A stretch of 6,159 nt of DNA from an uncultured Caryophanales bacterium (GTDB lineage Bacteria; Bacillota_I; Bacilli_A; RFN20; CAG-826). Below, in pieces: positions 1 through 5,669 of the stretch. The notes beneath the pieces are model-generated. The model was not told the DNA's origin. It did no database searches and worked only from the letters and a program-made list of their open reading frames with translations. The position numbers and the translations under genes were made by a program. Numbering within the stretch: position 1 is the first letter of the stretch; every line of letters starts with the position of its first letter. The DNA lies in assembly GCA_946410525.1 (NCBI GenBank), contig CAMKAQ010000063.1, positions 1 through 6,159 of the forward strand, in the 5' to 3' direction.

Positions 1-61
1 ACTCGAACGCCTGACCCACAGCTTAGAAGGCTGTTGCTCTATCCAACTGAGCTACGAGCGC
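1..61 (-). tRNA. tRNA-Arg (anticodon UCU), 3' part beyond the window
   Basis: Read on the minus strand, the gene starts at 61 with a 7-nt acceptor strand (61-55), then TA and a D-arm whose GCTC/GAGC stem (52-49 and 39-36) encloses a loop with the usual GG. The anticodon stem pairs ACAGC (34-30) with GCTGT (22-18) around the 7-nt loop CTTCTAA (29-23), which puts anticodon TCT at 27-25. This would decode AGA (and possibly AGG) arginine codons. A 5-nt variable region (17-13), the first T-stem strand AGGCG (12-8) and the TTCGAGT T-loop (7-1) follow. The second T-stem strand, the acceptor 3' strand and the CCA end lie outside the window. The gene is downstream of uvrC in the same direction, 34 nt past its stop codon, and has its own promoter-like sequence. 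Confidence 0.95.
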
Positions 62-71
62 GTGCTGACAC

Positions 72-100
72 ATTATAGGCATTGTTCACTCTTTTTTAAA
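72..100 (-). promoter_or_regulatory. Predicted promoter of the tRNA-Arg gene, overlapping the uvrC stop codon
   Basis: On the minus strand a perfect TATAAT (77-72) is preceded, after a 17-nt spacer, by TTTAAA (100-95), which matches four of six bases of the -35 consensus. A start 6-7 nt past the -10 box would fall near 65-66, leaving a leader of only 4-5 nt before the tRNA 5' end at 61. The -35 hexamer overlaps the uvrC TAA (96-98), so the tRNA can probably be transcribed independently of the repair genes upstream. Confidence 0.6.
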
Positions 101-1862
101 GAGTTTTCAGCTTTTCTATTAGAGAGGTTGCCACATCGTGAGGCAAAAGCTGCTCAAGCTCCGATAATGAGGCGTTTTTGAGGGAGTCGATCGTTGGGTA
201 ATTCTTCCTAAGGATCTCTTTCCTTTTCTCCCCTAACCCTTTGACGTCGTCGAAGACGCTTTGTTTCATCTTCTTGCTTCTTTCAGCTTTATGGAAAGAG
301 ATGGCGAACCTATGGACTTCATCCTGCATCCTCATAAGGAGGAAGAAGAGAGGAGAAGTCACATTCAAAGGATAGGTGTTCCCGTCTTTGTCGATGATGC
401 CTTCGGTTTGGTGCTTGTCGTTCTTGTATAGGCCATAGACTGGGATATCCACTTCAATCGCAGAAAGGGCCTCAAGCGTGGCGTGGACCTGGGTCAAACC
501 ACCATCGGTGAGGATGAGGTCAGGATAGGAAAGGTTCTCTTCCTTGAGCCTCTTATATCTTCTCGTGACCACTTCCACCATCGAATGGTAATCGTCCCCA
601 GCGTTCTCTTCATCAAGGTGGTATTTGCGGTACATCCCTTTGGCTGGCTCGCCGTTGATATAGCAAACCATCGCTCCAACTGGCGAAGATCCTTGGAGAT
701 GGGAGTTATCGAAAAGCTCGATACGGTAAGGGGTTTTGATATTAAGGGTCTTGCCAAGCTCTTCGAGAAGGGCTTCATTGTCATCCTCTAACCTCGCTGA
801 CATGAAGTGAGCGTCGAGCCCTTGCCTAGCGTTAAGGGAGGCCATATCAAGAAGCTCGAAAAGCCTTCCCTCCTTCGGAGAGACGATCTTCGTGTCAGGG
901 TAAATAGGAAGGAAATCCTCGGCGAACCCGTTGATGTTGCAAACGATTTCGCTTGGGAGGTCGTTGTTCTGGTAGTATTCCTCGATAAGCTCGGTGGCTT
1001 GCTCATGAGGCTCGCCGAAACACTGGACGACGATGTTCTTTTTGCCAAGTAACCTTCCTCCCCTAATCGTGAGGATGGAGAGCCCAAGATAAGAATCCCT
1101 CGTCGCATAGGCGAAGACATCGCGGTTTGTTTTGTCGGTCGAGGCCTCAACGGATTGTTTGGCCACGGTCCTTTCCAAGGAATCGATGCTGTTCTTGTAA
1201 TAGGCGGCATCCTCATACCTCATTTCCTCGGAAGCTTTGAGCATCTTCTCTTTGAGTTCTTTCCTAATTGGCTCAATATTCCCTTCAAGAAGGGACTTGA
1301 TGCTCTCATAAAGGTCTTTGTATGTTTCCTCAGGTATGTCTTTTTCGCATGGTCCAAGGCATTGACCAAGATGGTAATAAAGACAAATCTTCTTCCCTAG
1401 GGTCTTGCATTTCCTTGTCGGATAGAGGGAATTGATAAGGTCGATTGTCTTGTAGGCGTCGCTCGAATTTGGGAAGGGACCGAAGTAATAGTACTTCTTG
1501 TCGTCGGCTCGACGAGCGATTTTGAGGAAGGCGTCTTTCCTTCTTAAGGCGATGTATGGGTAATGCGAATCGTCCATCAGCATGATGTTGTAACGAGGAT
1601 AATGGGTCTGGATGAGGTTCATCTCAAGGATGAAGGCCTCTTTTTCACTATGGACGATGATGAAATCAAAATGGTCGACATGGGTGACCATGGCGAAAAC
1701 CTTTCCGCTTTGTGGGCGGAGGAAATATTGGGAAACCCTGTTCTTGAGGTTCTTCGCCTTACCGACGTAGATGATCTTGTCCTCGGCGTCTTTCATCTGA
1801 TAAACGCCAGGTTTGTTCGGAAGGAGAGCGATTTGGCTTTTGAGCTTTTTGCTTAGTTCCAT
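96..1862 (-). CDS. uvrC: UvrC, incision subunit of the UvrABC excision nuclease
   Basis: UvrC makes both cuts around bulky DNA lesions after UvrA and UvrB have loaded, in cytoplasmic nucleotide excision repair. The 588-residue product has the full domain series. The N-terminal GIY-YIG nuclease, which makes the 3' cut, shows GVY at 19-21, YVG at 32-34, R42 and the metal-binding E80. Four cysteines (C152, C160, C168, C172) match the cluster reported to bind Fe-S in E. coli UvrC. A UVR motif for UvrB contact lies near 196-231. The RNase H-like nuclease for the 5' cut has D385 (in FDNSH), D453 (in LTDGG) and H517. Helix-hairpin-helix DNA-binding motifs occupy about 537-586. Length is normal for the family (about 590-610). 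The ATG lies 4 nt after the mutS2 stop with no clear Shine-Dalgarno sequence, so translational coupling to mutS2 is likely. The N-terminus aligns with typical UvrC starts. Confidence 0.97.
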   Translation of the reverse strand: MELSKKLKSQIALLPNKPGVYQMKDAEDKIIYVGKAKNLKNRVSQYFLRPQSGKVFAMVTHVDHFDFIIVHSEKEAFILEMNLIQTHYPRYNIMLMDDSHYPYIALRRKDAFLKIARRADDKKYYYFGPFPNSSDAYKTIDLINSLYPTRKCKTLGKKICLYYHLGQCLGPCEKDIPEETYKDLYESIKSLLEGNIEPIRKELKEKMLKASEEMRYEDAAYYKNSIDSLERTVAKQSVEASTDKTNRDVFAYATRDSYLGLSILTIRGGRLLGKKNIVVQCFGEPHEQATELIEEYYQNNDLPSEIVCNINGFAEDFLPIYPDTKIVSPKEGRLFELLDMASLNARQGLDAHFMSARLEDDNEALLEELGKTLNIKTPYRIELFDNSHLQGSSPVGAMVCYINGEPAKGMYRKYHLDEENAGDDYHSMVEVVTRRYKRLKEENLSYPDLILTDGGLTQVHATLEALSAIEVDIPVYGLYKNDKHQTEGIIDKDGNTYPLNVTSPLFFLLMRMQDEVHRFAISFHKAERSKKMKQSVFDDVKGLGEKRKEILRKNYPTIDSLKNASLSELEQLLPHDVATSLIEKLKTL

Positions 1863-1866
1863 CCGC

Positions 1867-4179
1867 TTATTTCAGGTGGACGATGGTCGCTCCGCCCCCT
1901 CCTTCTTCGCCGCTCGCCCCTTCATATGAGGCGATGATGTTCTTATGGGTGTCGCAATAGGTTCTTGTAAGATTCCGAAGAGCGCCGCTTCCCCAGCCGT
2001 GGATGATCCTGACTCGCTTGTAATGGCGGAGCAGACATTCATCAATGTATTTCTCTAAGGAAAGCTTGGCCTCATCGATATGCTGGCCGATGATATTGAG
2101 CTCAAGAGGGACGCTCGCACGATTCGTAATGTCGTCGATTCTTAGAGCGGATGTCTCTTTTCTTTCGACCTTTGGTTCTTCAACCCTGACGGCCTGGTCT
2201 TTTTTCGCGTGGAGAGTGAGGCCTTCTCTCGTGACGATGGTGATTTTGTTGCCGTTGAGTTCTTTGAGTCTTCCTTGGACGAAAAGGGATGGGATGGCCA
2301 CATAATCCCCAACGGAAAGAGGGCCATCGAAGGTCTCTTTCTTGACTTCTTCTTGGAGGTCTTCGAGCTTCTTTTTGGCTTTGATAACTTCGTGGAGTTT
2401 GACGTCAGGGCGCTGGACGCTCTTAAGGAGTTCTTGCATCTGCTCTTCATAATCGCCTAACATGGCGTTCTTTTTCGCTTCGACGTCGCTAAGGAAGTTC
2501 TCTTCGCGTTTAGCTAAAGCGGCCTCTTTGGACTTAAGGGCTTTGGCTTCCCCTTCCACTTTGGTTCTTTCGATGGCGAGCTTTGTTTTCTCTTCTTCGG
2601 CGAGGCGGGTTGCTTCGCTTAGTTTCTTGATGGCCTCACTGACCGAGAGGTCCTCGTGCTCGCTTAAATAAGAGGAGGCTTTCTTAAGAACCTCATCAGG
2701 TACTCCGAAGCGTTTGGCGACGACAAGGCCGTATGATTCGCCTGGCAAACCCATCTTGAGTTTGTAGGTTGGCGTCAACGTCTCCTCATCGAACATCATC
2801 GAGGCATTTGTGACCTCTGGGTGGGATAAAGCGTAGGCCTTAAGGCCTTCGAAGTGGGACGACACCAAAGTTATGGCGTGTTTCTCAAGAAGATAATTGA
2901 TAACGGAATAGGCGATGGCCTCCCCTTCTTTTGGTGAGGTTCCGGTTCCTAGCTCATCTAAAAGGACAAGGTCTTTGCCTCCAACGTTAGAGAGAATCTC
3001 AGAGAGGTTCTTCATGTGGCCACTGAAAGTCGAGAGGTTGTCGCTTAAAGACTGGGAGTCGCCGATATCGACATAGATATGGCGGAAGAAACCTAGTTCT
3101 GCGCCTTGATCACAAGGGAGGGCTAAGCCGGATTGGTTCATCATGACAAGAAGCCCGATTGTTTTGAGGGCGACGGTTTTGCCACCGGCATTAGGACCAG
3201 AGATGACGATGAGCGAGGTTTTCTCATTGAGCATGAAATCGTTAGGGACGACCTTCTTTCTGTCTAAAAGAGGGTGCCTCGCGTTCATCATATCAACGAC
3301 CGATTTCTTCGATAACGAAGCAATATGCGCGTCATTCTCGTGAGCGTAGTTGCCTTTGGCCATTAAGAAATCGAGATAGGCGATCATCTGGTTGCTCAAA
3401 AGGACTTCTTCTTCATGGGAGAGGACTTCGCTTGTGAGTTCCATGAGGAGGCGATGGATCTCATCCCTCTCATCGTTTTGGAGCTCGACCATCTTGTTGT
3501 TCATCTCGACGAGGATCTCAGGCTCGATGAAGGTTGTGCCACCGCTATTTGAGACATCCTGGACGATGCCGCGGACTTTGCTCTTGTAGCTATTTGCGAC
3601 AGGCAAAACATAATGCCCGTTCTTAAGAGTGAGGGTGTAATCGCTAAGCCACTCTTTGTTGGCCTCAAGGATGGAGTTGAGTTTCTTCTTCATCTCGTTC
3701 TCTAGTCGTCTCATCGCATGACGGACGGTGCTGAGTTTCGGCGAGGCGTTATCAAAGATGGTGAGATCTGGGGCAATCACCCTATGAATCTCTTTCTCAA
3801 CGTTTGAGATATCCGGGAAATGTGAGACATACTCGAGCAAAAGAGGAGAGCTATCCACTTGTTTGAAGTAATGTCTCAAAGCGAGTTGGAGAAGGATATC
3901 GGAGGCAACTCTCTCAAGCTCGGTGATGCCAAGGACTCCGCCTTTCTTGGCCAAATCAATGGCCTTGGAAAGGTCGCTAGACACGGTGATCGGAAGATTC
4001 CCGAAACGGTCTAAGATGTCCATCATCTCTTGGGTGAAAGCGAGTTCTCTTTCAAGGGCGATGGAGTTGTCGAACATCCTTAAAGAGAGGGCTTTGTGCT
4101 TTCCGCCCTCGGTGCGTGTATAAGAGGCAAGCTTTTCAGTCACCTTATCAAATTCGAATTTTTCGTAAGCGTTTTGCAT
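1867..4179 (-). CDS. mutS2: MutS2, MutS-like ATPase with C-terminal Smr domain
   Basis: MutS2 is not a mismatch-repair protein. It has been linked to suppression or control of recombination and, in B. subtilis, to splitting collided ribosomes. The 770-residue product (family about 780-790) has the MutS core and clamp region (1-310), then a P-loop ATPase with Walker A GPNAGGKT (328-335), Walker B VLLDE (405-409) and the switch histidine in SSHF (H442). A charged coiled coil of about 100 residues (510-615), a KOW-like beta segment (620-665) and an Smr domain (about 690-770) follow. In the Smr domain the HGxGxG motif is intact (HGWGSG, 727-732), but the usual LDLRG reads LNIIG (694-698), losing the acidic and basic residues tied to nuclease activity. 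The first ATG fits the family start (F-D-K near residue 10). It is preceded by a TATAAT ending 6 nt upstream and a poorly spaced AGGTGA. Confidence 0.97.
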   Translation of the reverse strand: MQNAYEKFEFDKVTEKLASYTRTEGGKHKALSLRMFDNSIALERELAFTQEMMDILDRFGNLPITVSSDLSKAIDLAKKGGVLGITELERVASDILLQLALRHYFKQVDSSPLLLEYVSHFPDISNVEKEIHRVIAPDLTIFDNASPKLSTVRHAMRRLENEMKKKLNSILEANKEWLSDYTLTLKNGHYVLPVANSYKSKVRGIVQDVSNSGGTTFIEPEILVEMNNKMVELQNDERDEIHRLLMELTSEVLSHEEEVLLSNQMIAYLDFLMAKGNYAHENDAHIASLSKKSVVDMMNARHPLLDRKKVVPNDFMLNEKTSLIVISGPNAGGKTVALKTIGLLVMMNQSGLALPCDQGAELGFFRHIYVDIGDSQSLSDNLSTFSGHMKNLSEILSNVGGKDLVLLDELGTGTSPKEGEAIAYSVINYLLEKHAITLVSSHFEGLKAYALSHPEVTNASMMFDEETLTPTYKLKMGLPGESYGLVVAKRFGVPDEVLKKASSYLSEHEDLSVSEAIKKLSEATRLAEEEKTKLAIERTKVEGEAKALKSKEAALAKREENFLSDVEAKKNAMLGDYEEQMQELLKSVQRPDVKLHEVIKAKKKLEDLQEEVKKETFDGPLSVGDYVAIPSLFVQGRLKELNGNKITIVTREGLTLHAKKDQAVRVEEPKVERKETSALRIDDITNRASVPLELNIIGQHIDEAKLSLEKYIDECLLRHYKRVRIIHGWGSGALRNLTRTYCDTHKNIIASYEGASGEEGGGGATIVHLK

Positions 4180-4181
4180 AT

Positions 4182-4196
4182 GGTGATTATATCACC
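4182..4196. repeat. Perfect inverted repeat over the mutS2 -10 box and RBS-like sequence
   Basis: GGTGAT and ATCACC form 6-bp arms around a 3-nt centre, just ahead of the mutS2 start codon. The palindrome covers the predicted TATAAT (4191-4186) and most of the AGGTGA (4197-4192) that could serve as a ribosome-binding site. As DNA it could be an operator; as RNA, in a read-through transcript from the CBS gene, it could fold into a small hairpin hiding the RBS. No T-run follows, so it is not an intrinsic terminator. No known regulator is recognised. Confidence 0.5.
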
Positions 4197-4214
4197 TATA
4201 CGCAAGGTTGTTGG
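4186..4214 (-). promoter_or_regulatory. Predicted mutS2 promoter with extended -10 box, likely leaderless
   Basis: The minus strand carries TATAAT (4191-4186) preceded directly by TGA (4194-4192), giving a full extended -10 element (TGnTATAAT). After a 17-nt spacer there is only a weak -35, CCAACA (4214-4209). The -10 box ends 6 nt before the ATG, so a normal start site would coincide with the A of the mutS2 start codon. The promoter lies in the 55-nt gap after the CBS gene, so mutS2-uvrC can probably be expressed without it. Confidence 0.55.
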
Positions 4215-4234
4215 ATTCGGTTAATTAAGTTTCG

Positions 4235-4651
4235 CTACTGAGCTTCGTTCTCGTTCGCGATAAAAGCCCTCATAACGGCTTGTCTCGTGACAATGCCGAT
4301 AAAGGTGCCTTGATCATCCGCTAAAGGAACAAAGTTCTGGCCCATGATGAGGTCAAGAATATCCTTTGGCTCGGCAGATATTGCCCCTAAAGCGTACGAT
4401 CTATAGCTAGGGACATCGCTCAAAATGACTTTGTCAGATTCTTCAAAATCAAGCTTGTGTTCGATGAAATAGGCTAAAAGATCACCTTCACTGATGGTCC
4501 TTACGTATTTGCCTTCATGATTGATGACAGGGACCACGCTGTAACGGTGCGCTTTCATCTTCTCCATCGCCTGACGGAGAGTGCAATCGTCGAAAAGATA
4601 GACCAGGTCAGCCTTCGGTTTAAGAAGGAACAGCAAGTTTGTTTTGATCAT
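4235..4651 (-). CDS. Small protein with paired CBS domains (DarB/CbpB-like), possible nucleotide sensor
   Basis: The 138-residue protein is almost entirely two CBS domains, about 18-62 (with TLRQAMEKMKAHRYSVVPVI at 24-43) and about 76-130 (with SDVPSY at 78-83 and IVTR at 120-123). A CBS pair usually binds an adenine nucleotide in its cleft. By eye the closest well-studied relative is B. subtilis DarB (CbpB/YkuL), a c-di-AMP-binding protein: ADxV, the YSVVPVI segment, the SDVP segment and the G-I-x-T-R stretch line up, but DarB has TRR where this protein has TRQ. The ligand is therefore an inference. There is no signal peptide, membrane segment or catalytic domain, so it probably acts on a protein partner in the cytoplasm. 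The gene lies 55 nt upstream of mutS2 on the same strand and diverges from rnhC. The ATG has an AGGAG only 1 nt away, too close for normal use, and a TATAAT ending 6 nt upstream. Confidence 0.85.
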   Translation of the reverse strand: MIKTNLLFLLKPKADLVYLFDDCTLRQAMEKMKAHRYSVVPVINHEGKYVRTISEGDLLAYFIEHKLDFEESDKVILSDVPSYRSYALGAISAEPKDILDLIMGQNFVPLADDQGTFIGIVTRQAVMRAFIANENEAQ

Positions 4652-4657
4652 GCTCCT

Positions 4658-4686
4658 ATTATAACCTCTTCCCCAAAAACAACAAA
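4658..4686 (-). promoter_or_regulatory. Predicted promoter of the CBS-domain gene, likely leaderless
   Basis: A perfect TATAAT (4663-4658, minus strand) ends 6 nt before the ATG at 4651. The -35 is poor: TTTGTT (4686-4681) with a 17-nt spacer, or TTGTTG (4685-4680) with a 16-nt spacer. Transcription from this -10 box would begin at about the first base of the start codon. The site is in the 96-nt region shared with the divergent rnhC. Confidence 0.5.
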
Positions 4687-4734
4687 AAAGCCCAAAAGAG
4701 ACGAAAAATGGTGATTAAAGAACGGAGTAAAGGG

Positions 4735-4740
4735 TAAAAT
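4735..4740 (+). promoter_or_regulatory. Possible -10 box for rnhC
   Basis: TAAAAT, five of six matches to consensus, ends 7 nt before the rnhC ATG. No convincing -35 is seen at 16-18 nt upstream. The nearest purine-rich RBS candidate, AAGGG at 4730-4734, is 13 nt from the ATG, further than usual. A start 7-8 nt past the box would give a leaderless or nearly leaderless mRNA. Confidence 0.35.
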
Positions 4741-4747
4741 CAATAGT

Positions 4748-5665
4748 ATGAAAATGCCGGTTAAGGTATATAGCATCGAACCAAATGAGGAAACGCTTAA
4801 GAAAATGCGTTCCTTTTATGGCGACATGGCTGGAGATAGTCCAAACGAGTACATCGACCTCTTTTATCAGGCCGAAGGTTTGTCGGTGGCCATCTACAAG
4901 AAAAACAAGAAAGGCCATGTGAAAGTCGTCTTCCAAGGCCCTAACGCGGAAAATGAGGTCCGCATTTGGGACAAAGACGCGAAAGGCTCTTCCCCAAAAG
5001 CCCCTGCTACCCCTCTTTCCAAAAAGATAATTAATGTCTATCCACAAATCGGTTCAGACGAAGTCGGCACTGGAGATTTCTTCGGTCCTATCTGCGTTTG
5101 TGCTGCCTATATCACAAGTGATGATCTCAAAGAGATCGAGGCTTTAGGCATCACCGACAGCAAATTAATGACCGATGAATATATCCTTGAAATCGGACCA
5201 AGGCTCATCAAAAGATTTGACTACAGCCAGCTCGCTCTTCCAAACGAGAAATACAACGAAGTCCATGATGAGATGAATATGAACGCGATTAAGGCCAAGA
5301 TGCATAACCGCGCTGTCCTCAACCTCCTCAAAAAGCACCATGGCGCCGCTATTTATCAGGATCAGTTCGCTGAGCCTAAGAACTATTACAAATATCTAAA
5401 AGATGAATCCGAAGTCGCAGAGGGAATCATTTTCTCTACCAAGGGAGAGAAGCTTTTCCCAAGCGTTGCCTTAGGAAGTGTCATCGCACGCTACTCATTC
5501 TTAAGAAAAATGGCCGATATGAGCAAACAATACGGCGTTGAGTTCCCTTTCGGCGCAAGCGATGCCGTAACGACATTCGCCAAAAAGTTCATCAAGAAGT
5601 TCGGAAAAGACGAACTTAAAAAAGTGGCGAAGATTAACTTCGCCAACTATAAGAAACTCGATTAA
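4748..5665 (+). CDS. rnhC: Ribonuclease HIII
   Basis: RNase HIII cuts the RNA strand of RNA/DNA hybrids such as R-loops and lagging-strand primers. It is typical of Bacilli, Mollicutes and some other lineages. The 305-residue product matches the family length of about 300-310. Residues 1-85 form the TBP-like substrate-binding N-terminal domain that separates RNase HIII from HII. A short S/P/A/K-rich linker follows, then the catalytic domain opening with IGSDEVGTGDFFGP (101-114). The expected DEDE active site is present: D104, E105, D205 (in YQDQF) and E234 (in TKGEK, where TKAES is more usual). The SVIARYSFL stretch (244-252) is also characteristic. A second ATG two codons later (4754) is an alternative start; the first is chosen because it sits 7 nt after a -10-like box. 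The stop codon is 4 nt from that of the convergent pseudouridine synthase gene, whose terminator lies in the last codons of rnhC. Confidence 0.96.
   Translation: MKMPVKVYSIEPNEETLKKMRSFYGDMAGDSPNEYIDLFYQAEGLSVAIYKKNKKGHVKVVFQGPNAENEVRIWDKDAKGSSPKAPATPLSKKIINVYPQIGSDEVGTGDFFGPICVCAAYITSDDLKEIEALGITDSKLMTDEYILEIGPRLIKRFDYSQLALPNEKYNEVHDEMNMNAIKAKMHNRAVLNLLKKHHGAAIYQDQFAEPKNYYKYLKDESEVAEGIIFSTKGEKLFPSVALGSVIARYSFLRKMADMSKQYGVEFPFGASDAVTTFAKKFIKKFGKDELKKVAKINFANYKKLD
5618..5645 (-). terminator. Intrinsic terminator of the pseudouridine synthase gene, inside the rnhC coding end
   Basis: On the minus strand, GGCGAAG (5644-5638) and CTTCGCC (5632-5626) form a perfect 7-bp stem, extended to 8 by an outer T-A pair, around the loop TTAAT. 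The stem is followed by A, C and then six T (5623-5618). This is a textbook Rho-independent terminator beginning 24 nt past the stop codon of the pseudouridine synthase gene. It works in one direction only: on the plus strand the same hairpin is not followed by a T-run, so it should not stop rnhC transcription. The sequence also encodes rnhC residues near 291-300. Confidence 0.85.
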
Positions 5666-5669
5666 TCCT

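Noticed and set aside
88..104. ACTCTT/AAGAGT hairpin at the end of uvrC as a uvrC terminator
   Set aside because: On the uvrC strand the stem is followed by GAACAATG with no T-run, and it overlaps the stop codon and the tRNA -35. A short T-run follows on the plus strand, but no plus-strand gene ends there.
483..1216. Open frames of 80-142 codons overlapping uvrC on both strands
   Set aside because: They lie wholly within a clear uvrC, lack family motifs and are low-complexity, Arg/Ser/Pro- or Leu/Val-rich translations typical of shadow frames. The same applies to open frames inside mutS2.
4653..4657. AGGAG as the ribosome-binding site of the CBS gene
   Set aside because: It is only 1 nt from the ATG, too close for normal use. 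The next possible start in frame (TTG at 4636) is 16 nt away, too far.
4517..5047. Open frames crossing the divergent CBS/rnhC region on the wrong strand
   Set aside because: They overlap well-supported CBS and rnhC coding sequence out of frame, have no recognisable domain, and are explained by codon composition.
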